This document shows positions 44,731 through 56,431 of a DNA stretch of 64,000 nucleotides, in pieces. Origin of the DNA: Oenanthe sinensis (Eukaryota; Streptophyta; Magnoliopsida; Apiales; Apiaceae); the NCBI GenBank assembly GCA_028671895.1, contig CM053813.1, positions 8,618,001 through 8,682,000 on the forward strand, in the 5' to 3' direction. Position 1 is the stretch's first letter. Each line of letters starts with the position of its first letter. The position numbers and the translations under genes are program-made. The notes beneath the pieces were generated by a model. It was given only the letters and a program-made list of their open reading frames with translations. It made no database searches and was not told the DNA's origin.

Positions 44731-45976
44731 CGAGAAGGTGACGTATATGGGGACTTCATTCCCCAAAGACCTGAAAGAACAACTGATTGAATTCTTGCAA
44801 GATAACAGGGATGTTTTTGCTTGGACAACAGCCGATATGCCAGGGATAGACCCCGAGCTTATAACACATCGGTTGAATGTGAATCCTGGAAGGACAACAG
44901 TCAAGCAGAAGAAAATGAGCTTTGCTCCTGAAAGGCAGGAGGCCATTAAGCAGGAGGTAGAGAAATTGTTAGAAGCTGGATTTATTGAAGAAATTTAATT
45001 TCCTGAATGGCTGGCTAATCCTGTGATGGTCAGAAAGAGCAATGGGAAGTGGAGAATATGAGTGGACTTTACAGATTTGAATGATGCATGTCATAAGGAC
45101 TGTTTCCCATTGCCAATGATAGACAAGTTAATAGATGCCACAGCTGAGCACGAGATGCTTAACTTCATGGATGGATTCAGTGGCTACAACCAAATTAAAA
45201 TGCACCCCGATGACATCCCTAAGGTATCATTCATCACTGACTTTGGTGTGTTTTTCTATCTGGTTATGGGTTTTGGACTTAAGAATAAAGGAGCCACGTA
45301 TCAAAGGCTCGTAAATAAAATCTTCAAGCACCTCATTGGTAAAACCATGGAGGTCTATGTTGATGACATATTAGTCAAAAGCCTAGACAAGGACGATCAT
45401 CTTGAACACATAAAGGAGGCATTCGAAGTTCTGAGAACCCATAAGATGATGTTAAACCCAACCAAGTGTGCCTTTGGTGTAGGTTCTGGAAAATTTTTAG
45501 GCCTGATGGTCTCCAAAAGAGGCATTGAGGTCAATCCCGATAAGATTCAAGCAATCTTGGACATGGAACCCCCTAAGACAATAAAGGACGTCCAAAAGCT
45601 CCTAGGAAGGGTAGCAGCCCTAGGGCGCTTCATATCTAAGTCAGGAGAAAAATGCCTACCTTTCTTTAAAGCCCTCAACAAGGTCAAAAACTTCAAGTGG
45701 AATGACGGGAGTCAAGTAGCTTTTGAAGAGATGAAGAAATATATGGCTGAGCCACCCTTTCTTGCCAAACCGAAACCTGGAGAAGTGCTATACCTGTACC
45801 TTGCTGTCTCTGGTTCATCCTTAAGCGCCGTTCTTGTGAAAGAAGAAGTAAAAGTTCATAAACCCATTTACTATGTCAGCAAGATTCTGCATGGAGTAGA
45901 GCTAAACTACTCAAAGGTTGAGAAATTTGCCTTAGCATTAATAATGGCTTCAAGAAAGCTACGCCCATACTTCTAG
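44651..45976 (+). pseudogene. Tat reverse transcriptase and RNase H
   Basis: 44651-44998 contains FAWTTADMPGIDPELITHRL, the usual entry to RT, followed by a stop at 44996-44998 and another near 45060. 45062-45976 is a 304-codon frame with VDFTDLNDACHKDCFPLP, FMDGFSGYNQIKMHP, VMGFGLKNKGATYQRLVN (family PFGLKNAGATYQR) and the catalytic MEVYVDDILVKS. Then come LNPTKCAFGVGSGKFLG and the RNase H start LYLYLAVSGSSLSAVLVKE, PIYYVSKILHGVELNYSKVE. The YVDD box is intact. A TAG after RPYF ends the frame where the family continues. Confidence 0.9.
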
Positions 45977-46625
45977 GAGCATATTATTGAAGTCTTGACA
46001 GACCAGCCTCTGAGAAACATACTGCACAGCCCCAAGGCCAGTGGGAGACTAATTAAATGGGCTATTGAGCTTGGAGAATTCGAAATCAAATACAAGCCAA
46101 GAACGACCATCAAGGCTCAAGCTCTAGCTGACTTCGTGGTTGAATGTACCATTCTCAACCAAAAAGTCGGGGGCAGGAAAAAGATAAAAAAACTGGAAAT
46201 AACAAGGAAAAAGAGGAGGAACTCAAAGAATACTGGTTACTCTTTTTTGACGGAGCTTCAAAAACGAGCACTAGCGGAGCTGGCTTGGTTTTGTAAATCC
46301 CTTATGGGCTTGTTGTCAAGTATGCAATCAAGTTGGATTTCCCCACTACAAATAATGAAGCAGGGTATGAAGCTTTGATAGCTGGACTTGCCTGGCCAGA
46401 ACCCTGAGGGTGAACAAGTTAAAGATATGTGGTGATTCAAGGCTAGTAATCTCCCAAGTAAATGGGGAGTTTGAGGCCCGAGAGAAACTATGACCAAATA
46501 TTTGAGGATTGTTAAGGCTCAAGCTACGCAATTTGAAAAATGTCACTTTGAGTATATTCTAAGAGAGGATAATGTGAATGCCGGTGCCTTATCTAAATTC
46601 GCATCGTCAGAAACTGAGAGTTGTT
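45977..46625 (+). pseudogene. Tat RNase H end and archaeal-type second RNase H
   Basis: TDQPLRNILHSPKASGRLIK and WAIELGEFEIKYKPRTTIKA finish the first RNase H. With frame changes, FVDGASKTSTSGAGLVL-type sequence (46240-46300), TNNEAGYEALIAGL and ICGDSRLVISQVNGEFEARE follow, then YLRIVKAQATQFEKCHFEYI and REDNVNAGALSKFASS. This extra RNase H between RT and integrase marks the Tat lineage. At least two frameshifts break it. Confidence 0.82.
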
Positions 46626-46639
46626 CTGGCATCATTTAT

Positions 46640-47880
46640 TTCCAAGTCTTGAAGACCCCAATCATTAATGCTAAACTAGTAGCCTTGATTAGGCTGAGAG
46701 CATGTTGGATGGATCCTATCAAGCTCTACTTGGTGATGGGAAAGGCACCAACTGACCCCATGGAGGCACGCAAGCTATCAGTGAGAGCCTTGAAGTATGC
46801 CCTCATAGAGGGCTTACTTTATAAGAAATCGTATGTAATACCCTGCTTGAAGTGTCTGAGACCCCACGAGGCTGAAGCTGTCCTAAGGGAAGTTCATGAA
46901 GGTATATGTGATCAACACCTTGGAAGCAAGGCTCTTGATCATAAAGTCATAAGACTGGGATTCTATTAGCCTGAGATGCTTAGAGATGCTAAAGCTTACG
47001 TTAAGAAGTGTGATTGCTTCTAAAAGTTTGCACCCATCATTAGGTAGCCCTCTGAGATGCTGACATCCATTAACTCTCCACTCCCCTTTGCTATGTCGAG
47101 AATGGATATCTTAGGCCCCTTTCCTATGGCCAGGGCACAGAGAAAGTTTCTCATTGTCACCATCGACTACTTCACTAAGTGGATAGAAGCGAAACCCCTC
47201 GCCAAGATTGATACCAAGAATGTGACTCAATTCTTTTGAGAAAATGTTATATGCAGGTATGGGTTACCCCGAATCCTGGTAACGTACAATGGGACTCAAT
47301 TTAACAACAAGGACTTCATAGAGTACTGTGGGAACTATAATATTGAACTATGCTTCACCTCATTAGCTCATCCACAGTCAAATGGACAAGCTGAAATGGC
47401 CAACAGAATTATCCTAGATGGACTTAAGAAGAGGATTGAACGCTCCCAAGGGACTAGGGTTGACGAATTGCTTCCAATCTTATGGGAATACAGAACTACT
47501 TGTAGAGTTTCAACAGGGCTACATCTTTCTAACTAGCCTACGGGGCTGAGGCAGTGGTGCCCGTCAAAATTACTCAGACGTCACCAAGAGTTCAGGAGTT
47601 TCAGATTGACGCCAATGAGGAAGGCATGAAGTTGGCTCTAGACCTGATAGATGAGCTGCGTGACAAAGCCAAAGCTAGAATATGGCAAACTAGAGGAAAG
47701 CTTCGTTCTACTACAACCTTAGAGTGAAGGAAAGGTTCTTCCGCAAATGAGACTTAGTCCTGCGAAAGATCGAGGCATCTGGAGCAGGACCAAATGGCAA
47801 GTTATCTCTGAACTGGGAATGACCCTACCAAGTGAAAGAACTCACAGGGCAGGGCGCGTACAAGCTCTAAACCCTTGAAC
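46640..47880 (+). pseudogene. Tat integrase, broken
   Basis: A degraded zinc-binding region (GICDQHLGSKALDHKVIRLG, then AYVKKCDCF) is followed by the core: MSRMDILGPFPMARAQRKF (first Asp), VTIDYFTKWIEAKPLAKI, LPRILVTYNGTQFNNKDF and SLAHPQSNGQAEMANRIILD (Glu). The family has TDNGTQF, so the second catalytic Asp is Tyr here and integrase is dead. Stops interrupt at about 46968, 47020, 47045, 47238 and 47535. The C-terminal region near 47700-47880 (VLRKIEASGAGPNGKLSLNWE) is still recognisable. Confidence 0.87.
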
Positions 47881-48264
47881 GAGTTGAAATCCCAAGAAGC
47901 TAGAATGCTGCCAACTTTAGAATTTATTATGTTTTAGTTTTTGATTTTGATTTTTAAGAACGTTTAAGTATCGACTTGTTAGCCTCGATGGCATGATATG
48001 TTTCTATATGTATACTAAGTTATAAGTTTCAAGAGATGTTTTATGTTATCCTTATATAACATTCATCATTTTCACTAAGTCTTTTTACAAGCTCGCACGT
48101 ATTTGTTATTTATTTTCATGATAAACACGAAAAACAAGCAAAACTAAGGCATAAAGTAAAAAGGACAGGAAAGTAAAAAACATGATTACATAAATAAAAA
48201 GCCCGAAGGCCAAATGTTTTTACAAGCCCTAGGGGAAACATGAATACAAAGAATGAAAACCTAT
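47881..48264. other. Spacer between pol and the antisense gene of the Tat element
   Basis: No coding motif. Because the sense pol and the antisense gene converge here, both 3' ends probably lie in this stretch. Confidence 0.5.
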
Positions 48265-50233
48265 CTACTTCAATGGCTTCTCCTCATCTTCCTCTTCCGA
48301 AGACTCCTCCCTGCTAGATGAAAATGAACCCTCTTCGCCTTCACTTGATTCTTCCTCTTCGGAAGAGCTTTTCTCTGTTGGTTTTTGAGGAGTCACCTTG
48401 GGAAAGGCCTCCTGAGGGGATGGAGTAAGGCTAGGCTCACGAGCCCTTTTCTGCCTTACATCGGGACTGCTATCCCCCTCGGTTTCCTCCTCTTGAGCAG
48501 CAATCAACTTTTTTAGAGCTTCAGCTGATCAAGGACTCTAGAAGTCCACCTTAGGGTCAAAAAACCCCGGATGTTTCTCCAACACCGCCTTTAGTACCTC
48601 GTTTCACCCAATGGTATAGTTAGTTGAAAAGAGGAGATCGTCGTGCTGTAAGATCAAATCTTGATGTTCCTCCGAAGCCAGATATTTGTCAATGATTGTG
48701 TTCTTGTCAGCTCGGAGTTCTACGATCTCAGCTTGAGCCTGCTTCAGAATCTCCTCATTCTCAGCCAGCTTATCCTCCAATTGTTTTATTTTGGCATTCG
48801 CCACAGTAAGCTCCTTCTTATGCTTCCCTGCTTGAGCCTTCCATGACTCAGTATGGTGTAGAAAAGCCTGGAAATAGGCATTGGCCTGAAAAATAAACAA
48901 GTTAGGATAAGTAAAAAGAAGCCTAAAAAGTATGTGCTAGTGAAGTGAAATTAGAATAAGTCAAGTAAAGAAACTTACTGATGCCAGTGCCTACGCACCC
49001 AAAGCCTTGGTACTCTCCTCGTCACGTCCCAACACAATGTCCTCTTAATCACAAGGAGTGAGGCAGTGAAGGACCAATCCCTTGCATGGTCCGTGCAGCT
49101 GACCACCGTGTCTGGCTTCCTGAATCCCCGCCCTGGTTTGTATGCCAGGGATTTTGGTGCGTTGACAGTTTCGCTGGCTTCTGCCTCAATTAGCCCAGAA
49201 TGAGGCTGTAAGAAAGTCGATAGCTCCTTTCCTTGCCTGGGATCACTCATCAATCTTAGCTGCTTGATATGGCCGGTTTCTTCTATGGGTGGAATGGTCC
49301 ACTCATTGATTTGTGCAATAGTTGAAAAAACAAAACATAAACACGATTAGTAAATCAAAGCAACAAAAATTTAACGTGGAAAAGTAAACCTAAAAGAAGT
49401 AGTATACCTTTGCTCGAGGCCCTCGATAGGCCCACTGCTTTTAGTCTGCGCTCATCAAGAAAAGCCCAAGAGACTTCCTTGGTCTCCACCTGAGTAAGGG
49501 CAACGCAAGCATTTTGCTCCTCCTCCGAGAGCATGATAGAATTGGCGCTCCCATCCGCGACCTTGCCAAATATGGGCCTAAAGAGAATCCCCCAATCTCC
49601 TACTTCCCATGAAATTTGAACAAAATTTTCCTTCCAATGAAGGTTGTTGTCGGGAATTGAAGAATTGTAAAAAATATGGGATTTATTGGGTATCTGAGCT
49701 ATATGAACCCAACCTAGAGAAAGGCTGGAAGAATTCTTGAATTGAAAAATTTTGTGAAAGAGGGGGACAGTCATTTTTATTTTCTTTTCTAAACAAAGGA
49801 CCATGAAACAATAGATGAGCTTCCATCCATTGGGGATGATTTGAGAAGGGTGTATTTGGACATCAACTAAAAGAGTAGGAATGAATTCATGTAAGGGAAA
49901 CCTAAGCCCTGCTAACAAGGCATCTATGTACACAAATAACTTGGAAGGATTCCAATGACAGGTCCTGTCACCAGGCTCTACCAAAGAAATGGTAAAGCGA
50001 GGAGGAAAGTTAAAGAAGCGGTTGTATTCTTCTACTAGGTCATAATCAAAAAACTTATTGCTACGACTATATGAATCTAAATGAGACAAGCTAGGGTACT
50101 CGTCCCCCCTTTGATTTATCATATCTAGCAAAGACATGTAAGAAGAAAAAATTGGGATCCGACGGAGGGGTTTACCTCTCTTAGCTGACCCTACGTTCAT
50201 AGCCGCCATCCTTGAAGCTTTCTTGTCAGCCAT
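48265..50233 (-). pseudogene. Antisense additional ORF of the Tat element, apparently multi-exon
   Basis: The gene runs opposite to gag-pol. Exon 1 (50233 to about 49407) encodes MADKKASRMAAMNVGSAKRG, SLVEPGDRTCHWNPSKLFVY, PLHEFIPTLLVDVQIHPSQI and PNGWKLIYCFMVLCLEKKIK. This is the pattern of the plant 'putative gypsy type transposon' domain. It is followed by AAAG/GTATAC, a good donor. Exon 2 (about 49310-48978) carries NEWTIPPIEETGHIKQLRLM and ends GCATCAG/TAAGT. The next exon starts after TTTTTCAG near 48885 with ANAYFQAFLHHTESWKAQAG and a coiled coil (about 48880-48650). The last part (48507-48265) is acidic and Ser-rich. Tat elements with antisense ORFs are known. Frame breaks in exon 2 and a missing AG before it suggest decay. 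Confidence 0.7.
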
Positions 50234-50900
50234 TACTTCTTCGATCTTATGAATATCCTTGGAGGACTAAGGACTAAAGTTTCTTGAAGGCTGAAGAGCT
50301 CAAATGTGTTTGTGAAGTGAGAAATGAGAAGTGATGGAAGTGAAGCCCCTCACTTCACTCATATACAACCCCTAGGTAGTCACCTACCCGTTCAAATTCC
50401 ACTTTTTACCGGCATTTCTAGGTCACATGACCATTGAAGGGCATGTCAACCGGTACAGCCGGTAAAAGGGCTCATATAACAAAGCCCATGAATGAAAGCC
50501 CAAAAAAATGGAGTTTTCTAGAACCTAGAAGAAGAATCTAGAAGATGGGCCTGTGAAGCCCATGACCAATGAGCCATGAAGGCCCAATAACCAAAGGAAA
50601 GAGCCTCGAAGGCCTAGAGTATAAAAAGCCCAAGGCCTAAATAAGGGTTAAAGGCTGGTAAAATACTAGAGGCCCATGATCCAAAAGCTGTGAAAACCCA
50701 CTACTTGGAAACATCAATTGGTCTCTTTAATGAAAGGCTTAGTAAGGCTATAAGGCCCAAAAACCCAAAAGCCTGTAAGGCTCCACTTAATCAAATCTGT
50801 AAGGAATCAACCACTTTTCAACCCATGTGGGCATTTGAGGTTCATTTAGACCTCAATCTCCTTCTAGAAACATAAAGGCATAAAGCCCCCAACAATTTCG
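50234..50900. other. Upstream region of the antisense gene in the Tat element
   Basis: About 0.7 kb rich in AAGGCCCA and GAAGGCC-like words, also present in the LTR. It is the likely antisense promoter and leader. No gene seen; the frame at 50690-50875 has no motif. Confidence 0.45.
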
Positions 50901-50916
50901 ACATGAAGAAAAAAGT

Positions 50917-52030
50917 CAAGTGTTGATCGACCTCAAACTAAGTCGAGAATCAACAACTATAGATAAATAAAAAGAATCAACTTGGGTGCCTTTTTGGAGT
51001 ACAATTCAACCTCAATCAAGGTCGAAAACACATATATAGCCTAAAATGTCTGTTTAACTTTTAAAGCCAAGTTAGATCTCAAATGAGATCAATGTCCAAC
51101 CTCAATCTCAAATCTATCATAATGTAAAGTGGAGGTAAAAATTGATCCCAAATAAGGTCGACAATTGACCTCGAGTGTTATTCGACTTGGGTGTATTTTT
51201 AAAGTATAAATCGACCTCAATCAAGGTCGAAATAAAGCTAGAGCCAAGAGGCCAATTCAATTCATTCCAATATCGAGTTGGGAGGAAAAATGATGATTAT
51301 ATCGACCTCATTCCAGGTCGACAGTCGACCTCGATTCTTCATTGACCTCAATAGAAAAATAAGGCATAGATCGACCTCAATTAAGGTCGAAGTGGAAGCC
51401 CCAAGCCTGGAAGGCATGCTGCACTTTAAAGTCACGTTAGACCTCCAAGGTTGAAATCGATCTCATTTACAAGTTTTGACTTCAAGGGAAAATTGAGGTC
51501 TACTTTGACCTCAATCGAGGTCGAAATCGAAGATAACCTCATATATCGACCTTAGTAGTCAATTGAGGCCTAAATCGATCTCAATTGAGGTAAAATATCA
51601 TCTACAGAAAAATATTTTGACTTTAAATAGCCATTGAGGCCATATTCGACCTCAATCGAGGTCGAATTCCCCTTTAGCCTCATAGATCGACCTCAAAGGT
51701 ATTTTGAAGCCAAATTCAACCTCAATCGAGGTCGAATTCGACCTCAGTCATGTGATCGACCTCAATGGTATTTTCAAGCAAAATTAGACTCAATCGAGGT
51801 CGAGGTCTAATTCGACCTCAGTCACGTGATCGACCTCAGAGTGATTTTCTTGTTATAATCGACTTCGATTGAAGTCGATTTTGACCTCACCACCACATAT
51901 CGACCTCAAAGGTATTCTGAAGTCCCATTCGACCTTGATCGAAGTCGAGTTCCACCTCGATTCCTAGATTCGACCCAGGGTCGTATTTGAGGTCTTTTTC
52001 GACCTCATTCCAGGTCGAATTGGGCAAAGT
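50917..52030. repeat. Field of TCGACCTC / GAGGTCGA inverted motifs
   Basis: More than twenty short elements such as TCGACCTCAATCGAGGTCGA occur at 20-60 base spacing, in both full palindromic and half-site form. Spacing is irregular, so this is not a satellite. It lies between the antisense gene's upstream region and the polypurine tract. Confidence 0.9.
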
Positions 52031-52236
52031 TTCGAAAATTTCCTATTTTTTTAAAAAAATTGTTACAAATAAGGTTCTTGAAGGACCAATTTTTATGATA
52101 TTGATTCTTTAAAAGAGTTAATTATAAAAGGCCTGAACCCAAAAGATGAAATAAGGATGACTGAAACAAGTCAAAAGCCCGGTAAGGCACTTAAAACTCT
52201 CTGTGAAACTTTTATGAAAACTCACGAAGTTTTCCC

Positions 52237-52253
52237 AAAAGTTGGGGGGCAAA
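52237..52253 (+). other. Polypurine tract of the Tat element
   Basis: AAAAGTTGGGGGGCAAA directly before the right LTR. Confidence 0.85.
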
Positions 52254-52867
52254 TGATGTGGGTAAAAATAACCTTGAAGAAATAATAAATATAACATTTA
52301 TTATTTCATTTATTAGACCTGGTATGGTCCAAAGGCTTGGGCCCTTGAAACGAACTAAGAAAATAAATCCTAGGATCAACTGTATTTGTAATCCAAGGAT
52401 CAACTAGATTTGTAAGTCCATCCCACAATCTCTGTTGAAGCCATAGGCCCAGTGAACCTCTATTATTAATTAATTTCGTAATTAATTAATAAAGGCTCAA
52501 TAAAGGCCCAAGAAGCATGTTGAAGGCCCTAATCCTAGAAGGATCTAGAAACCCATACGTGGGAAGAGTCCAACGAGGACCCTCATTCCTAATAAGTTTA
52601 GACAACCTTGTCACTAGGAGACTTGGCCACAAAGTCTCCTACTTCTAATCTAATTCCAAGGCCCTCGTGCGCCTATATAAAGGGCCTAACCCCTCAACAT
52701 TAGAACTACATTTTATTGGCTTGATTCTCACACCCATTGAGATAAGTAAGCAGTTAACGAGGACCCGAGGTAGTCACGAAACGTTAGTGCAGTCATAGAA
52801 GCTCGAAGATCTCTCAAAACCTAGTATTAATTGCGTGTTAAATACATCTCATTTTTAATCCATAACA
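52254..52867 (+). repeat. 3' LTR of the Tat element
   Basis: TGATGTGGG to CATAACA with TATATAA at 52674-52680, followed by the target duplication ATACC. Confidence 0.93.
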
Positions 52868-53850
52868 ATACCTCTATAGCTTGTCACTTCAGTTCATATA
52901 CCTGATTTGCCCTGATCAAGCTTAGTGTCCTATTGGTAAGAAGTCTTGGCAGGTCTAGAATCTTTTAAATTGCGCATCTTCAAAAGATCTTTGACTTACT
53001 TTAATTGCCATCATTATTTTAAATTAGTTATAATCCAAAAAGAATTGCAACTCTTCCAACATGTTCATGTTGTACCTACTCTGCATTTACTTAGCAAATA
53101 TCTCTTGCCAAATTCATTAGTAGACCCACATATAATATAATTATGGTGTACTTGCACTAATATTGAATTGTGTGTGCCTTGTATTCTAGAGAGATATATG
53201 TATATAACGACTCTACCAAAATCATTATCAAGTAATAAACTAGTTAGAGTGCCATAACATGTCCTTGATGATTTGCTTGAATCCCTACCTCCGTCATAGA
53301 CAATTTGAGAAGAGAATGATATACAAATTCCAATGGATATGCAACTTCAAAGTCCAGGAGTTGTTATACATCAACTTCAACCTCTAACTCACCATTCAGG
53401 AGTGCACTTATTCACATTCATCTGATAGATATTCATGCTTGAATGCTCAACATGTGTTAGGGATATCCTATTGTTAGGTCATTAACTTGTTCAGCCCTAA
53501 TAAGATCAGGTCTCGTCACTGGTGCTTACTGTTTGATCTTGAAAGTCCCGAAGATTCTGTTTCCATCATCGTCGATACCTTCTTCTTGATATTAACCTAT
53601 AGCAACCAATTTGGCTTTGTCCATCATAACAATGCCAATCATCATCCAGTTTCTGAAAACCCTTACAATATCAAATACAATCTTGTCTTGTGGTCTGGGT
53701 TCCAGCTTTAGTAGATTCTGCCTTCGAACTGATTGAGATCATCTTGCATTACAATCACCCAATCTGGATCAATCAGTGCTTCTTTAGTATTCTTTGGGGA
53801 TTCCAGATGTTAGGTCCCAAAAAAAAATATGTTCATTTTGATTATCACTT
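52868..53850 (-). pseudogene. Degraded SIRE RT, right of the gypsy insertion
   Basis: Minus-strand words include DPDWVIAMQDDLNQFEG-like sequence near 53770 and KAKLVAIG-stop-YQEEGIDDDG near 53590 (family NKARLVAQGYxQxEGIDYDE). They continue with MNIYQMNVNK near 53430 and ILVQVHHNYIICGSTNE near 53130 (family VQxYVDDIIFGSTNE, catalytic Asp pair changed to His-Asn). Inverted counterpart of 30457-31440. The plus-strand frame 53487-53711 is its shadow. Confidence 0.75.
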
Positions 53851-55000
53851 CTAGCATTTACTCAATAATCCGGTTTGCTAAGAACTAGACTCCAAGATTG
53901 ACTTTGACTTCAAACCTTTTGTCTTGGCAGATATGTTCTTGATGTATTCCTTTGATCTTCATTATGTTGAGTACGACTAGTAGATCCTTCTTTTATTTGT
54001 TCCCCTTGAGTTGCTGCTAGGTTGTGTTGAAGATCCTTCACATTTTTCAGTGGATTCTGTTAAAGTTCACGAGTTGTGTAGATTTATTACCATTTCCACT
54101 AGTAGGATCTGAATCATCATCGTTGTCATTGATTCCTTATGCAACCTTAGTTTCAACATCAGTATCTGAATTTGACTTTGACAGGATGTCAAACTTCAAA
54201 GATTCAGAATAGTCATTCATTTCAAAGCTTGGGAGCTTGGTGTAATCAAACGATACACTCAGATTTTCAAACATCTTCTGGTTTTCAATCACATATGTCT
54301 TGAAAGCTTTTGACATCAATGAGTAGCCGAGAAAAATTGTTCCATGAGTCTTAACTTCAAACTTGCTAAGATACTCATCTAAATCTTCAATATATATCAA
54401 TTTCCTCCAAAAACACGAAAGAGCTTTAGTGTTTGCTTCTCGTTGGCCATTAACTCATTCGATGTCTTTTCACGATCTTTGTTGATTAAAGCAGCATGTT
54501 GTATTAATTTCTTCAGCTTCAAGGTACCTTTATAAGTTCAGACTTCATTTAGAATTTCATTCACGAAATTCAGTTCCACTATCTAACTTCAAAATTCTCA
54601 CAACTTACTTTGCTTCCAACTTGATCTGCCTGATGTGACCAATCACCATCTGTGACGTATTATCTGTTGAATGCATGAACAACACGAAATTGTAACTAGG
54701 GTCATCAGCATCCACCACTAAGCATATTTCTTCCATGACATAATTTGCTTCAGTGTGATGTTTTTATTGACTTCCCTATATGACATACTTCAAAATGTTC
54801 TTCTAGATAGAATTTCATATGAAGCAGTTCTCTCACCAGTTTTTTCTTTATCAAAGAGTCCATTGTCTTGTTCACCAAGTGTGAGAGCTTCATATGCCAT
54901 AGCTAACTCTTTACTGATGAAGCTTTACTGAAAAGTTCACTTCACCTTTGTAGACAAATTATATGTCAGCTAGGAACAAATTTTCTCACTCCCTATTGAG
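53851..55000 (-). pseudogene. Degraded SIRE integrase and linker
   Basis: The frame 54400-54137 reads EDLDEYLSKFEVKTHGTIFL, GYSLMSKAFKTYVIENQKMF and ENLSVSFDYTKLP (family GKFDxKADEGIFLGYSxxSKAYRVYN and ESxNVxFDD). Upstream fragments fit IRSDNGTEFxNEIL (near 54570; the region is broken), LINKDREKTSNELMANEKQT and LKLFRVFGGN. Around 54900 a degraded LWHxxLSHL / LVKKxLV GAG-pre-integrase remnant is visible. Many stops. Confidence 0.72.
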
Positions 55001-56431
55001 TGAGCTTCCATATTTCTTGGTTGAAATCAAACACTTTTCCTTTTCAATGCTTTTCCAGAAAACTCTTGATAAAGAATTCCATAGTGCCTTGTAGATAGTG
55101 CTTAAGTCCGTCGACAAGAAAGATGATTCCAGTGATGACAATTCCAAAAATCATTATAGCCTAATCCCTTGTACATCCTTTGTTGTCATCTCCAAAGGTT
55201 ACCGTTGGGTAGGCTTCCTCAACCAACTGTGATGTTAGAGCTTCAATCTTAATCATATGCCTCATGCAATAACTTTTATGAAATCACATAACTTTTTTAT
55301 TTTGTTACATACTCTGCAATCACAAATGATTAAGCTTCTTGGTACTCAACTTTAATTGAGTCAAGATGGGTTAGAGATATTGCTTTAAATAGTGTTAACA
55401 ATAGCTTCAACCTTAACATGCACAAACTTATCTTTGACTGATCACTTCTCATTTACAGCAGCCTTGACAAAGTAATCTTAAGACTATGAGACTAGTGATT
55501 TCAACCTTACTTTAGATGGACTAGCAGTCTTTATCCTATTGTGATTCTTATACATGCTTTGCCTAAGATTATGCAAGTCCTAAGATATGCATTTTCAAAT
55601 TTAGATAACCAAGCATGAAAATAAGAACACATGGTAACATTCAACTTCGATGCATTATAGATAAGAATTATGCAATACAGGCATGTTATGCATTTTAGAA
55701 AATTCAGTACTATCTACATTAACAATTCTACACAAGTGTAACATATGTAAAGCAGATTTACAGATATTCAATGATTTTCTAAAAGCACATGGAATAGAAG
55801 AACTAAAAAATTGATTACTAATTCTATCTAAACCATTTTTGTTGTTGTCTAATATTTTTAACTATCTCTAATTACCTAAGTCAGTTTTAGATTAAGTCTT
55901 GAATCTATAAATTTTAATGACTACTTAGATAATTCTACCATCTTTTAATATTATACTCCTTAACAAGCAATACATGATCTAATATAGCATTTTGTACACC
56001 TATGTGAGTGGAGAAGATCATATGAAAATAAGCACATAAGCAATTCAAGAATATGCAGAATATTTGAATAAAACATTATTAGCAATACAAATTCCACATA
56101 CACTTAACAAGTTATTTATCACAATAAGAACAAATATAAAATATCTGATCTATGACCTGTTTGTCTATTTAGCAATTTTCACATCATTAGCAGAGGTATT
56201 AAATCACATAAGATTTAAATCAAGTTCCAGCAAATGTTTAGGGATACACATAACCGTTTAGAACACCCTATCAAATTCTAGATATTCATTTTACTGCATA
56301 GAAAATCAAGTATGAAATGTACTAATTTAAAATCATGAATCCTAGCATGCAAATCTCATTCTTAGCAATCAATTAAGCATTTAAGTCCTAAGATGCTAAC
56401 ATGCTGACATGAATATAATACATTTCAAAAC
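55001..56431 (-). other. SIRE protease and gag region, no frame left
   Basis: By position this should encode gag C-terminus and protease, but I cannot find a zinc knuckle or a DSG motif. AT-rich sequence without sustained frame. Confidence 0.45.

Larger units (their letters stand above)
42424..52867 (+). mobile_element. Complete Tat-type Ty3/gypsy element with antisense ORF
   Basis: Two 614-bp LTRs (42424-43037 and 52254-52867) flanked by ATACC on both sides (42419-42423 and 52868-52872). The primer site TGGCGCCGT follows the left LTR and a polypurine tract AAGTTGGGGGGCAAA precedes the right one. The pol order is protease, RT, RNase H, second (archaeal-type) RNase H, integrase, which is diagnostic of the Tat lineage. 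An antisense ORF and a palindromic repeat field lie between pol and the 3' LTR. About 38 LTR differences by eye (roughly 94 % identity) make it older than the copia element at 1-12399. Confidence 0.94.

Noticed and set aside
44614..44946. 110-codon minus-strand frame overlapping Tat RT
   Set aside because: Shadow of the sense frame with FAWTTADMPGIDPEL; no independent motif.
50917..52030. CRISPR-like array of short palindromes
   Set aside because: Irregular spacing, variable repeats, a plant retroelement context and no cas genes.
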